From Salinilacustrithrix sp034522155 (GTDB taxonomy: Bacteria; Actinomycetota; Acidimicrobiia; Acidimicrobiales; Salinilacustritrichaceae), in contig JAXHLP010000006.1 in the NCBI GenBank assembly GCA_034522155.1, positions 62,001 through 126,000 of the forward strand: a DNA stretch of 64,000 nt, given 5' to 3'. The notes under the pieces were generated by a model. It did not search any database, was not told the DNA's origin, and was given only the letters and a program-made list of their open reading frames with translations. The position numbers were made by a program, and so were the translations under genes. How positions within the stretch are numbered: the first letter of the stretch is position 1; every line of letters starts with the position of its first letter. Positions 6,026-14,297 of the stretch are shown one piece after another.

Positions 6026-8758
6026 TTGCAGTCGTTCTTGCAGTTTCTGATCATCGGGCTCGGTGCGGGGGCCACCTACGCACTGTTCGCCCAGGGCGCG
6101 GTGCTCGTCTACCGCGGCTCGGGTCTGGTCAATTTCGCCCAGGGGGCGGTCGGCACCTTCGCGGCCTACATCGCGTTCGTCGACCTCAAGACCGAGCAGG
6201 AGTGGGCGACGCTGCCGGCGATCGTGGTCGGCGTGGCCGTGGCCGGCCTGGTGTCGCTGCTGTTCCAGGTCCTGATCCTGCGGACGTTGAAGCGGGCGGC
6301 GGCGATCGTGCGGGTGATCGCGACCATCGGGCTGCTCGGCCTCCTCCAGGCGGTGGTCGTGAAGCGGTATGGCGCGTCGAACCAGCCGGTGGACGGGTAC
6401 CTGCCGGATGCCATCTACGAGTGGGGTGGCATCACCGTCCAGCAGGAGCGGATCTATCTGGTCGCCATCACCCTGATCATCACGTTCGGGTTGTGGGCGT
6501 GGACGCGTTATACGCGGACGGGGTTGGCGATCAACGCCAGCGCCCAGAACGAGCGGGCGGTGCAGACGCTGGGTTGGTCGCCCGACCGTCTGTCCGCGCT
6601 GACGTGGACCGTCGGCGGCGCGCTCGGCGGGTTCGCGGCCGTGCTGGCCGCGCCCCTCACCGGCTTGTCGGCCACGACGTTCACGATCGTGGTGACGGTG
6701 GCTGGTCTGGCTGCCGCGTTGTTGGGTGGGTTCCATTCGTTCCCGTTGACGTTGGTGGGTGGGTTGATCATCGGCGTCGGCGAGTCGATGGCCACGCTGT
6801 ACGGCCAGGACGTCGCTGATTTCTTCGGCCAGGACCGGCTCACCGGTCTGAACCGCGTGCCAGCGTTCCTGGTGATCCTGTTGGTGGTGGTCGTGCGGGG
6901 TCGGGGCTTGCCGTTGCGGTCGCACGTGGCCGAACGACTGCCGAGGCTGGGTGCCGGGCTGGTGAGTGTGCGTGGTGTGGTGATCGCCACGGCCGCGACG
7001 TTGGCGGTCTTGTTGGGGGTGATGGATGCGGATTGGGCGTCGGCCACCTACATCTCGTTGGCGGGCGGGATCATGATCTTGTCGTTCGTGGTCCTCACCG
7101 GTTATGCCGGCCAGATCTCGTTGGCGCAGTGGGCGATGGCGGGTATCGGCGCGTTGATCGCGGGGCAGTTGGTGCGGGCGGATGTGGGTTTCGAGGTCGC
7201 CATGCTCTTGGGCGTGTTGTTGACGATTCCGGTGGGGTTGTTGATCGCGCTGCCGGCGTTGCGGACGCGTGGCGTGAACCTGGCGGTCGTCACGCTCGGG
7301 CTCGGGTTCATCGTGTCCCAGTTCGTGTTCGCCAACCCGCAGTACCTGGGTGACCCGCTCGACGGCGGGACCCAGATCGGGCAGGTGGAGTTGTTCGGCT
7401 TGGAGGTCGATGCCTTCAACCATCCGCATGCCTGGGCGGTGGTCAACCTGGTCTGTTTCGTGGCGCTGGGTTTGATGGTGGCGAATCTGCGTCGGTCACG
7501 CACCGGCGGGCGGCTGATCGCGGTGCGGACGAATGAGCGGGCGGCGGCATCGCTGGGGATCTCGGTGTTCGGTGTGAAGCTGTACGCGTTCGGGGTGTCG
7601 GCCGGGTTGGCTGCGGTCGCCGGGATCCTGGTGGGTTTCCGGGGTCAGAACATCACCTATGGCGGGTTCAGTGTGTTCGAGTCGATCAACAGCCTCGGCT
7701 ACGCGGTGATCGGTGGCCTCGGCTATGCGATGAGTGCCGTGTTCGCGGCCCCCAACGCTGTCGGTGGTTTGGGCACGCGCATCATCGAGGACTGGATCGG
7801 GTTGTTGAACCAGTGGGACCTGATCCTGGGTTCGTTGATCCTGTTCGTGATCCTCATCCTCCACCAGCACGGCATCGCCGATGTGGTGGTGCACCACGGC
7901 CATGATCTGTGGCGCAAGCTGCGGCTCACCCCTGATCGGGGCGAGCGTGCCCCGTTGCCGCCCGCCGAGGTCGAGCCCGTGGACGGGGCGAGTCTGGCGG
8001 TGTCGAACCTCACCGTTCGATTCGGGTCGGTGGTGGCGGTCGACGACGTGTCGCTGGAGGTCCATCCGGGCGAGGTCGTCGGTCTCATCGGCCCCAACGG
8101 CGCGGGGAAGACGACGCTGATCGACGCCGTGACCGGCTTCGTGGCCATGACCGAGGGCAGAATCGACCTCGACGACCGTGACATCAGCCGAGCCAACGCC
8201 ACCAAGCGGGCCCGGCTCGGTGTTCGGCGCTCGTTCCAGTCACTGGAGCTGTTCGAGGACGTCAGCGTCGAGGAGAACATCCGGGCCGGCAGCGACCTCG
8301 AGGCGAGCCGGTCGTCGTGGGTGACCGATCTGTTCTGGCCGGGCAAACACGGCCTTCCGCCGATGGCGGTGGCCGCGGTGGCCGCCTTCGAGCTCGAACC
8401 GCACCTGGAGGAGACACCCGAGGAGCTCCCCTACGGTCAGCGTCGCCTGGTCGGTATCGCCCGGACGGTGGCGTCAGGTCCGTCGGTCGTGATGCTCGAC
8501 GAACCCGCTGCCGGGCTCGACGAGAACGAGAGCGCCGAGCTGTCCGGGCTCATCCGACAGCTGGCCGACCAGCGCAACATGGGCGTGCTCCTCGTGGAGC
8601 ACGACGTGAGCCTGGTCATGGGGACCTGTGACCGCATCGTCGTGATCGACTTCGGCCAGGTCATCGCCAGCGGCACGCCAGAGGAGATCCGCAACGACCC
8701 GGCGGTGCGCGAGGCCTACCTCGGTCACGCCGATGAAGACGAAGAGGTGCGCGCATGA
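6026..8758 (+). CDS. Fused LivH-LivM-LivG ABC transporter (two permeases plus ATPase)
   Basis: A single 910-aa chain with three parts. Residues about 1-290 are a LivH-like permease (FLIIGLGAGATYALFAQGAV), about 300-620 a LivM-like permease (LTGYAGQISLAQWAMAGIGA), and about 650-910 a LivG-like ATPase. The ATPase has Walker A GPNGAGKTT at 689-697, signature LPYGQ at 801-805 and Walker B VVMLDEP at 821-827. TTG at 6026 is the start because AGGAGGT lies 9 bp upstream. These are normally three proteins. The permease part uses many TTG leucine codons while the ATPase part almost none, which suggests different histories. It overlaps livF by 4 bp (ATGA). Confidence 0.93.
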   Translation: MQSFLQFLIIGLGAGATYALFAQGAVLVYRGSGLVNFAQGAVGTFAAYIAFVDLKTEQEWATLPAIVVGVAVAGLVSLLFQVLILRTLKRAAAIVRVIATIGLLGLLQAVVVKRYGASNQPVDGYLPDAIYEWGGITVQQERIYLVAITLIITFGLWAWTRYTRTGLAINASAQNERAVQTLGWSPDRLSALTWTVGGALGGFAAVLAAPLTGLSATTFTIVVTVAGLAAALLGGFHSFPLTLVGGLIIGVGESMATLYGQDVADFFGQDRLTGLNRVPAFLVILLVVVVRGRGLPLRSHVAERLPRLGAGLVSVRGVVIATAATLAVLLGVMDADWASATYISLAGGIMILSFVVLTGYAGQISLAQWAMAGIGALIAGQLVRADVGFEVAMLLGVLLTIPVGLLIALPALRTRGVNLAVVTLGLGFIVSQFVFANPQYLGDPLDGGTQIGQVELFGLEVDAFNHPHAWAVVNLVCFVALGLMVANLRRSRTGGRLIAVRTNERAAASLGISVFGVKLYAFGVSAGLAAVAGILVGFRGQNITYGGFSVFESINSLGYAVIGGLGYAMSAVFAAPNAVGGLGTRIIEDWIGLLNQWDLILGSLILFVILILHQHGIADVVVHHGHDLWRKLRLTPDRGERAPLPPAEVEPVDGASLAVSNLTVRFGSVVAVDDVSLEVHPGEVVGLIGPNGAGKTTLIDAVTGFVAMTEGRIDLDDRDISRANATKRARLGVRRSFQSLELFEDVSVEENIRAGSDLEASRSSWVTDLFWPGKHGLPPMAVAAVAAFELEPHLEETPEELPYGQRRLVGIARTVASGPSVVMLDEPAAGLDENESAELSGLIRQLADQRNMGVLLVEHDVSLVMGTCDRIVVIDFGQVIASGTPEEIRNDPAVREAYLGHADEDEEVRA

Positions 8759-9444
8759 CCGACACGCTGATCGAGGCACGGGGCATGTCGGCCGGCTACG
8801 GCAAGATGGCCGTCGTCCGCGACGTCGACCTGCGGGTCGACGCCGGCGAGGTCGTGGCCGTGATCGGTGCCAACGGGGCCGGCAAGACCACCACCCTGCT
8901 CACGCTCGCCGGCGAGCTCTCACCGCTCGAGGGCGAGGTCCATTTCCAAGGCAAACGCACCACCGCCCCCATGCACGCCCGGTGCCGACGCGGGCTCGGG
9001 TTCGTGACCGAGGAACGCTCGGTGATCATGAACATGTCCGTCGCCGACAACCTCCGTCTCGCCGACGTGAACCGCACGGTCGCGTTCGAGTACTTCCCCG
9101 CTCTCGAGCCCATCATCGACCGCCGGGCCGGGCTGTGCTCCGGTGGCGAGCAGCAGATGCTCTCCCTCGCCCGGGCACTCGGCCGCGAGCCAGAGGTGCT
9201 CCTCGTCGACGAGCTGTCCATGGGGCTGGCCCCGATCATCGTCACCAATCTGCTCCAGGCCGTGCGTCAGGCCGCCGAGGAACGCGGTGTCGGCGTGCTC
9301 CTCGTCGAACAACACGTCCGCCAGGCACTCAAGGTCTCCGACCGCGTGTACGTCATGGAACGAGGGCGCATCGCCATCAGCGGCACTGCCGACGAAGTCG
9401 CCGGCCAACTCGACAAGATCGAAGCCGCCTACCTCACCGGCTGA
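8755..9444 (+). CDS. LivF-type ABC transporter ATPase
   Basis: A 229-aa second ATPase of the importer. Walker A GANGAGKTT is at 38-46, the signature CSGGEQQML and Walker B VLLVDELSMGLAP follow, and the switch histidine sits in LLVEQHVRQAL. LivF proteins pair with LivG to form the nucleotide-binding dimer, here with the ATPase domain of the preceding fusion protein. The start overlaps the stop of that gene (ATGA at 8755), so translation is coupled and the stoichiometry is probably 1:1. Length is normal for LivF. Confidence 0.93.
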   Translation: MTDTLIEARGMSAGYGKMAVVRDVDLRVDAGEVVAVIGANGAGKTTTLLTLAGELSPLEGEVHFQGKRTTAPMHARCRRGLGFVTEERSVIMNMSVADNLRLADVNRTVAFEYFPALEPIIDRRAGLCSGGEQQMLSLARALGREPEVLLVDELSMGLAPIIVTNLLQAVRQAAEERGVGVLLVEQHVRQALKVSDRVYVMERGRIAISGTADEVAGQLDKIEAAYLTG

Positions 9445-9472
9445 ACCCGACGACGCAGGAGGAGATCCAGCC

Positions 9473-10318
9473 ATGACCGATCGCGTCGAGATCGTCCACG
9501 AGGGACTCGACTTCGGCGAGGGGCCGCGATGGCACGACGACCGGCTGTGGTTGTCGGACTTCTACGCCCACCGGGTCTCCTCCATCGGTGTTGGTGGCGA
9601 CGTGCGGGTGGAGGTCGAGCTCGACGACCAGCCGAGCGGACTCGGGTGGCTGCCGTCCGGTGAGTTGCTGGTCGTGGCGATGACTGCTCGCGAGCTACGA
9701 CGCGTCGACGCCGACGGGACGGTCCACCGGCACGCCGACCTGTCCCAGATCGCGGGAGGCGACTGCAACGACATGGTCGTCGACGGCGCCGGCAACGCGT
9801 ACGTCGGCAACTTCGGCTTCGACATGGAGGCCGGCGAGTCGCCACGCGCCGCCGCCCTCGCCCTGGTCCGGCCCGACGGCTCGACCGAGGTCGCGGCCAC
9901 CGACCTCCGGTTCCCGAACGGCTCGGTGATCACTCCCAGCGGCGACACCCTCGTCGTGGGTGAGTCGATGGGGCGCCGCTACACCGCGTTCACGATCGGC
10001 GACGAGGGTCGGCTCACCGATCGTCGGGTGTGGGCCGAGACCGCCGACAAGATGCCTGACGGCTGCACGCTCGACGCCGACCGCGGCATCTGGATGGCCG
10101 ATGCCGGTGGCACGGGTTGCTTCCGCGTCACCGAAGGTGGCGACATCACCGACGCGATCACCGCGAGCCAGCCCGTCTTCGCCTGCATGCTCGGTGGGCC
10201 GGAACGTCGGACGCTCTACCTGATCACCGCGCCCGGCTTCGGTGCGGACGCCGCCGGCAAAGGACTCGGTCGGGTCGAAGCCGTCGAGGTCGACGTCCCC
10301 GGTGTCGGCTGGCCTTGA
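9473..10318 (+). CDS. SMP-30/gluconolactonase-like beta-propeller hydrolase
   Basis: A 281-aa protein of the SMP-30/gluconolactonase/LRE family, which form six-bladed propellers holding a divalent metal and usually hydrolyse lactones. Candidate metal ligands are the Glu in GEGPRW (about residue 16), the Asn in LRFPNGSVI and the Asp in KMPDGCTLDADRGIWMAD. The ATG at 9473 has AGGAGGA nearby and follows livF by 28 bp, so it belongs to the transporter operon. This suggests that the imported compound, or an oxidised product such as one from a Baeyer-Villiger enzyme, is a lactone; that link is inference. Confidence 0.85.
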   Translation: MTDRVEIVHEGLDFGEGPRWHDDRLWLSDFYAHRVSSIGVGGDVRVEVELDDQPSGLGWLPSGELLVVAMTARELRRVDADGTVHRHADLSQIAGGDCNDMVVDGAGNAYVGNFGFDMEAGESPRAAALALVRPDGSTEVAATDLRFPNGSVITPSGDTLVVGESMGRRYTAFTIGDEGRLTDRRVWAETADKMPDGCTLDADRGIWMADAGGTGCFRVTEGGDITDAITASQPVFACMLGGPERRTLYLITAPGFGADAAGKGLGRVEAVEVDVPGVGWP

Positions 10319-10342
10319 TCGCGACAAGGTCGAGCCGGAGAT

Positions 10343-10365
10343 GTTGTGAGCCTCTGGCGAACAAC
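10343..10365. repeat. Intergenic stem-loop, copy 1 of a two-copy element
   Basis: Read on the minus strand this is GAGTTGTTCG-N7-CTCACAAC, sharing both conserved blocks and the same 13-nt loop length with a copy at 49709-49737. The GTTGT/ACAAC stem is 5 bp here. It lies in the 86-bp gap between the convergent SMP-30-like gene and the kinase gene at 10405, where it could serve as a weak terminator. Confidence 0.5.
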
Positions 10366-10404
10366 TCTCGAAGCGACGAAGGCGCCCTGCGCCTGAGGAG
10401 CGGC

Positions 10405-11469
10405 TCAGAGCACGTCGCCGAACGCGCCGACGGTGTCGAGGTCGGCGCACGCTTCGGTGGCGCGGGTCATGCCCAGCATCCCGACTTCGATCGGCTGCCA
10501 CTTGCTGCCCATCGACGCCGTCGTGGCCGCCGCGACCCAGGCGTACAGGACACACCGCCGGTAGCGGTCCCACAGCACGTCGATGCTGGGGGCGTCGACG
10601 CCGGATTCGACGAGGACGCGGTGGTACTCGGCGATCCAACGTTCCTGTTCGCTCCGGCGGAGCTCGGTCGGGCACGAGTTGCCGAGATAGATGGCCACGT
10701 CCCGGATGCCGGGTGAGCAGCTGATGACCGCCCAGTCGTAGAGGCCGACCCGGGTGCCGTCGGAGAACTGGTTGCCGGCGTGGGTGTCGCCGTGAATCAG
10801 GGTCTGCTCCCCGTCGTCCCACCACTCGGTGATGGCTTCGTGGTTCTCCGAGTAGAGCCGGCAGAGCTCGTCGAACACCGGCGGGAACTCGTCGCGGAAC
10901 TGCTCGCGCGCGCTGTCGACGAGCTTGGCGCCGTAGGGGCCGCGCATGGCGAGCGGGACCCAGGAGAGCTCGTCGTCGAACCGTGGATCGTTCCAGAACT
11001 GTGCGTGGAGACGTGCGAGCGACTCGATGAGCGTGCCGGCGTGGTCGTCGGCGTGGGGTTCGAGCCGGTTGGTGAAGGTGCAGCCCGCGGCCTGCAGATC
11101 TTCGAGCACCATGATGTACTCGGTCCGTTCCTCGCCGTGCGCGGCGAAGTACGGCTCGGGGATGCGCAGCGGCGCCTCGTGGGCCGGACCGGCGTAGAAG
11201 CGGGCCTCGCGGCGCCCCATGTCGGTGGCGGCCACCAGCTTCTGCTGCGACTCGTCGAACGGGGGCAGCTTGACGAACATGGTGTCGGGCCCGCTCGGGC
11301 CTGATCCGTACTCGACGCCGAGCCGGATGCGTCCGGTGGTCCCGGAGTGCTCCTCGAGCACCTCGATGCGCGACACATCGACGCCGGGAAACGACATCGC
11401 CAGTGCGTCGCTGAGCCAGTCGGTGGTGATCGCGTCGGGTCGGTCGGGGATCGAGGTGGCACCAGTCAC
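10405..11469 (-). CDS. APH-fold phosphotransferase family protein
   Basis: A 354-aa protein with the aminoglycoside-phosphotransferase/EcKinase-like fold. It has a lysine in MFVKLPPF (about 67), the catalytic loop HGDTHAGN at 226-233 and the metal-binding Asp in GLYDWAV (about 245). In catabolic clusters of this kind such kinases are more likely to phosphorylate hydroxylated acyl-CoA or other small alcohols than antibiotics. The GTG at 11469 gives MTGATSIPDR; no better start is visible. It lies 69 bp after the ACAD pair on the same strand, with its own imperfect palindrome at 11488-11505 upstream. Confidence 0.85.
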   Translation of the reverse strand: MTGATSIPDRPDAITTDWLSDALAMSFPGVDVSRIEVLEEHSGTTGRIRLGVEYGSGPSGPDTMFVKLPPFDESQQKLVAATDMGRREARFYAGPAHEAPLRIPEPYFAAHGEERTEYIMVLEDLQAAGCTFTNRLEPHADDHAGTLIESLARLHAQFWNDPRFDDELSWVPLAMRGPYGAKLVDSAREQFRDEFPPVFDELCRLYSENHEAITEWWDDGEQTLIHGDTHAGNQFSDGTRVGLYDWAVISCSPGIRDVAIYLGNSCPTELRRSEQERWIAEYHRVLVESGVDAPSIDVLWDRYRRCVLYAWVAAATTASMGSKWQPIEVGMLGMTRATEACADLDTVGAFGDVL

Positions 11470-11487
11470 GCTGCCAACCTCACAAAC

Positions 11488-11505
11488 ATCGACGTCGACG
11501 TCAAT
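11488..11505. promoter_or_regulatory. Imperfect 18-bp palindrome, putative operator
   Basis: ATCGACGTC followed by GACGTCAAT forms an inverted repeat with a single mismatched pair. It shares the GACGTCAAT half-site with the perfect palindrome at 1764-1779. It sits 19 bp upstream of the kinase start codon in the 69-bp gap after the ACAD gene, and may be bound by the same regulator. Confidence 0.45.
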
Positions 11506-11538
11506 TTCGGCCGCACGGTGTGCGGGAGGACCGCCGCC

Positions 11539-12795
11539 TCAGTTCGTGGGGCCGCGCGGAACGTCGCGGAAGGGGACGTCCTTGTCGCCGGACCGTTCGC
11601 GGGGCATGCCGAGCACGCGTTCGGCCACGACGTTGGCCGCCATCTCGGTGGTACCCCCACCGATGCAGCTCACCTGGCGCATGAGGTAGTCCTCGCCCCG
11701 ACCGGCCAGCTCGCCGTCGTCGTCGGTCCAGGCCACGCCGGCGTTGCCAGCGAGGTCGAACGCGATGGAGTTCTTCCGCGCCGTGCCCAGGCCGAAGAAC
11801 AGGCGGGCGATCGCGGACGACTGGTCCGACATCGTGCCGGTGGCGATGCCCTGTCCGACGCGTCGCTGCAGCGCGCCGCCCACGACCTCGATCATCTCGG
11901 CCTCGCCGATCAGGTTCTGGGCGGCGGGATCCCGCTCGCGGCCTGACGCCTGGGCCACACGGTGCATGTGCGCCCCGGCGATGGCAGTGCGGGCGACGCC
12001 CGTGGGCTGGGTGACGAGCGGCGAGTTGTGCGACATGCGCTCGTGGAACATCCACCGGGTACCGACCGTCCAGCCGTCGTCGACGCCGCCGATCCGGTCG
12101 GTGTCGGGAACCCGCACATCGGTGAGGAACTCCTGGCAGAACTCTCGGTTGCCGTTGAGCATCTCGATCCGTTGGACGTCGATGCCTTCGCGGTCGATCG
12201 GAAGCATGAAGACGGTCAGGCCGCGATGCTTGGGGACGTCCCAGTTCGTCCGGGTCAGGCACAGACCCCAGTCCGACCACCAGGCGCCGGTGGTCCAGAC
12301 CTTCGACCCGTTGAGGACCCACTCGTCGCCGTCGCGCATCGCGGTGGTCACCGCACCCGCCACGTCGGAGCCGGCGCCGGGCTCGGACAGGAACTGCAAC
12401 CAGATCTCGTCACCCTTGAGGATGGCGGGGACGTGCTCGTGCTTCTGCTCCTCGGTGCCGAAGTCGAGGATGACGGCCAGGCACGGCGTCATCGTCGGAA
12501 CCTGGAAACGCGCTGGATACTCGTAGCCCTGCAGCTCCTCGTTGAGCACCCGCTGATGGGCGGGGGTCAATCCCCGGCCCCCGTACTCGGTCGGCACCGT
12601 GACGCCGGCCAGCCCGGCGTCGAAGAGCATGCGCTGCATCGCTCGGTCGTGTGCGACCGCTTCGAGCTCGTCCTCGTCGGTGTTGGCGTGACGGATGCCG
12701 TAGTAGGCCGCGTCCGAGCTCGGACGGAGGTTCTCGGTGACGAACGTCCGCGCCCGCTGGCGGAACTGCTCGAGGTCTTCGGTCTCGCCGGTCAT
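11539..12795 (-). CDS. Acyl-CoA dehydrogenase, subunit of a probable heteromeric pair
   Basis: A 418-aa ACAD that would introduce an alpha-beta double bond into an acyl-CoA using FAD. The FAD/substrate loop LQFLSEPGAGSDVAGAVT and the C-terminal SCIGGGTTEMAANVVAERVLG are clear; the last is the GGTTE variant, not the EGTNE motif that carries the usual catalytic glutamate in short-chain enzymes. It overlaps the preceding ACAD gene by 4 bp (ATGA at 12792). Two different coupled ACAD genes are the pattern of the heterotetrameric ChsE-type enzymes of steroid side-chain catabolism. The upstream frame stays open by chance through the neighbour; the true ATG is 12795. Confidence 0.9.
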   Translation of the reverse strand: MTGETEDLEQFRQRARTFVTENLRPSSDAAYYGIRHANTDEDELEAVAHDRAMQRMLFDAGLAGVTVPTEYGGRGLTPAHQRVLNEELQGYEYPARFQVPTMTPCLAVILDFGTEEQKHEHVPAILKGDEIWLQFLSEPGAGSDVAGAVTTAMRDGDEWVLNGSKVWTTGAWWSDWGLCLTRTNWDVPKHRGLTVFMLPIDREGIDVQRIEMLNGNREFCQEFLTDVRVPDTDRIGGVDDGWTVGTRWMFHERMSHNSPLVTQPTGVARTAIAGAHMHRVAQASGRERDPAAQNLIGEAEMIEVVGGALQRRVGQGIATGTMSDQSSAIARLFFGLGTARKNSIAFDLAGNAGVAWTDDDGELAGRGEDYLMRQVSCIGGGTTEMAANVVAERVLGMPRERSGDKDVPFRDVPRGPTN

Positions 12796-13925
12796 CCGAG
12801 CTCCTCCTCGTGGGCCACGATCGCGGCCAATCGCCGGCGGTGCTGCTCCGGGGTCCCGTGCGTCCCGCGGTTCACCACCACTCGTCGCAGGTACAGGTGG
12901 AGGTCGTGCTCGTAGGTCACACCGATGCCCCCGTGGAGCTGGACGCAGTCCTGGGCCAGTTCGGCACCGAAGGTCCCGATGTAGGCCTTGGCTGCGCTCG
13001 TGAGCCTGGCCGCGTCGGGCGAGCCCGTGGCGACTGCCGTCGCGGCCTCGTCGCTGATGGCGTGGCTCGCCTCGAGCCAGCTCTTCATGTCGGCGAAGCG
13101 GTGCTTCAGCGCCTGGTAGGAGGCGAGCGGCCGCCCGAACGAGTAGCGGTCGAAGGCCCACTCGACGGTCATGTCGAAGGCGGCCTGCATCGCACCGGTG
13201 GTCTCGGCCGTGTTGAGGACCAGGGCGTACTGGAGCTGACGTTCGACGTCCTCGTCGGCCTTGCCCACCTGGCCGACGACCGCGTCGCCGGTGACCCGCA
13301 CGCCGTCGAAGCGGACCACCGCGAAGCGGCGGGTGAGGTCGACGCTCTGCATCGGCTCGACGGACACGCCCTCGGCGTCGGCGGACACGAGCACCTGGGT
13401 CAACCCGTTGCCCGTGCGTCCCGTGACGAGAAGGTGGTCGGCGTGCGCCCCCGCCTCGACGGGTCGCTTGACGCCGTCGAGCACCACGTCGTCGCCGTCC
13501 TGATGGATCTCGAGGAGGACATCGCCGGGCCCGTCGTTCGGTGGTGCTTCGGCCATGCACCAGGTGGCGATGGCCGTGCCAGCCAGGAGCTCCCCGACCA
13601 CGTCGGCGTACGCGCCGGCAGCGCTCAGCGCGGATGCGACGACGTTGTTCGAGATGAGCGGTCCCGGTGCGGCGTGCCGACCGAACTCGTGGGCCACCAG
13701 GGTCAGGTCGACGAGCCCGTGGTCGGAGATCGAACCTCCGCCGCGGGCCTCGTCCACCAGCAGCGACGTCCACCCCAGTTCCGCGCCCTGGCGCCAGTAG
13801 GCGTCGTCGAATCCGGCGGGGTCGTCGCGCAGGCCGCGCAGGACATCCACCGGCGCCTTGTCGGCCAGGAACCTGTCGGTCGTCTCCCGGAAGAACTCCT
13901 GGTCGGACGTCGGCTGCAGCAGCAT
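12792..13925 (-). CDS. Acyl-CoA dehydrogenase, partner subunit
   Basis: A 377-aa ACAD. The middle domain is divergent: where a typical enzyme has T-E-P-x-A-G-S-D, this has CMAEAPPNDGPGDV, so its own FAD contact region is weakened. The C-terminal helical domain is well kept (RYSFGRPLASYQALKHRFADM and LHGGIGVTYEHDLHLYLRR). This fits the less conserved partner of a heteromeric ACAD. It is the first gene of the pair; ATG 13925 is followed directly by MLLQPTSDQEFFRETT. It is divergent from the second transporter operon across a 372-bp gap. Confidence 0.9.
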   Translation of the reverse strand: MLLQPTSDQEFFRETTDRFLADKAPVDVLRGLRDDPAGFDDAYWRQGAELGWTSLLVDEARGGGSISDHGLVDLTLVAHEFGRHAAPGPLISNNVVASALSAAGAYADVVGELLAGTAIATWCMAEAPPNDGPGDVLLEIHQDGDDVVLDGVKRPVEAGAHADHLLVTGRTGNGLTQVLVSADAEGVSVEPMQSVDLTRRFAVVRFDGVRVTGDAVVGQVGKADEDVERQLQYALVLNTAETTGAMQAAFDMTVEWAFDRYSFGRPLASYQALKHRFADMKSWLEASHAISDEAATAVATGSPDAARLTSAAKAYIGTFGAELAQDCVQLHGGIGVTYEHDLHLYLRRVVVNRGTHGTPEQHRRRLAAIVAHEEELG

Positions 13926-14297
13926 GGGGAAACGCTAGATGAACCGAACTCTCGCGACAAGAGAAGGTGGCTCTCCGACGCGGTGGTCGACGCCCCGTTG
14001 GTCGTCGCCGGCCGCCGGCGAACAAGAATTCAGGTCTCATGGACGGGAAGCAATGTTCTACCCACTTCAGAATTTCCCCTACATGCTGCGAGATGTCCCT
14101 TGACGGGTGCCCGGGGGTCTGGAAGATTGGACGGCCACCAACGTCACCGGCACCGTCGATTGACCTGGTCCGGGGGACACGAACAGGGGGAGCTGCGTGA
14201 TCGACCACCACAGCACGGTCGGCGTGACGCGTCGTCTGGGACACCTCGGGACCGTTGACGACGGGCAGCCGCGGGGCGCAGCTACCAGGAGGGATCC
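13926..14297. other. 372-bp divergent intergenic region
   Basis: No open gene is seen. It separates the ACAD pair (minus) from the second transporter operon (plus) and must hold both promoters. I found no long inverted repeat of the quality seen at the other divergent gaps, and no copy of the 22-bp tandem repeat found before the first transporter. A GGAGGGA ribosome site at about 14288-14294 serves the gene at 14298. Confidence 0.5.

Noticed and set aside
5891..7429. 512-codon open frame on the minus strand opposite the permease fusion
   Set aside because: Low-complexity Arg/Gln/His-rich translation with no fold; shadow of the LivHMG gene.
10405..11469. Antibiotic (aminoglycoside) resistance kinase
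   Set aside because: The fold is shared, but the context is acyl-CoA metabolism and the sequence matches the broad phosphotransferase group rather than a known resistance enzyme.
11539..14244. Apparent 901-aa ACAD fusion
   Set aside because: Two separate ACAD genes overlap by 4 bp (ATGA). The sequence between is the second gene read in the wrong frame.
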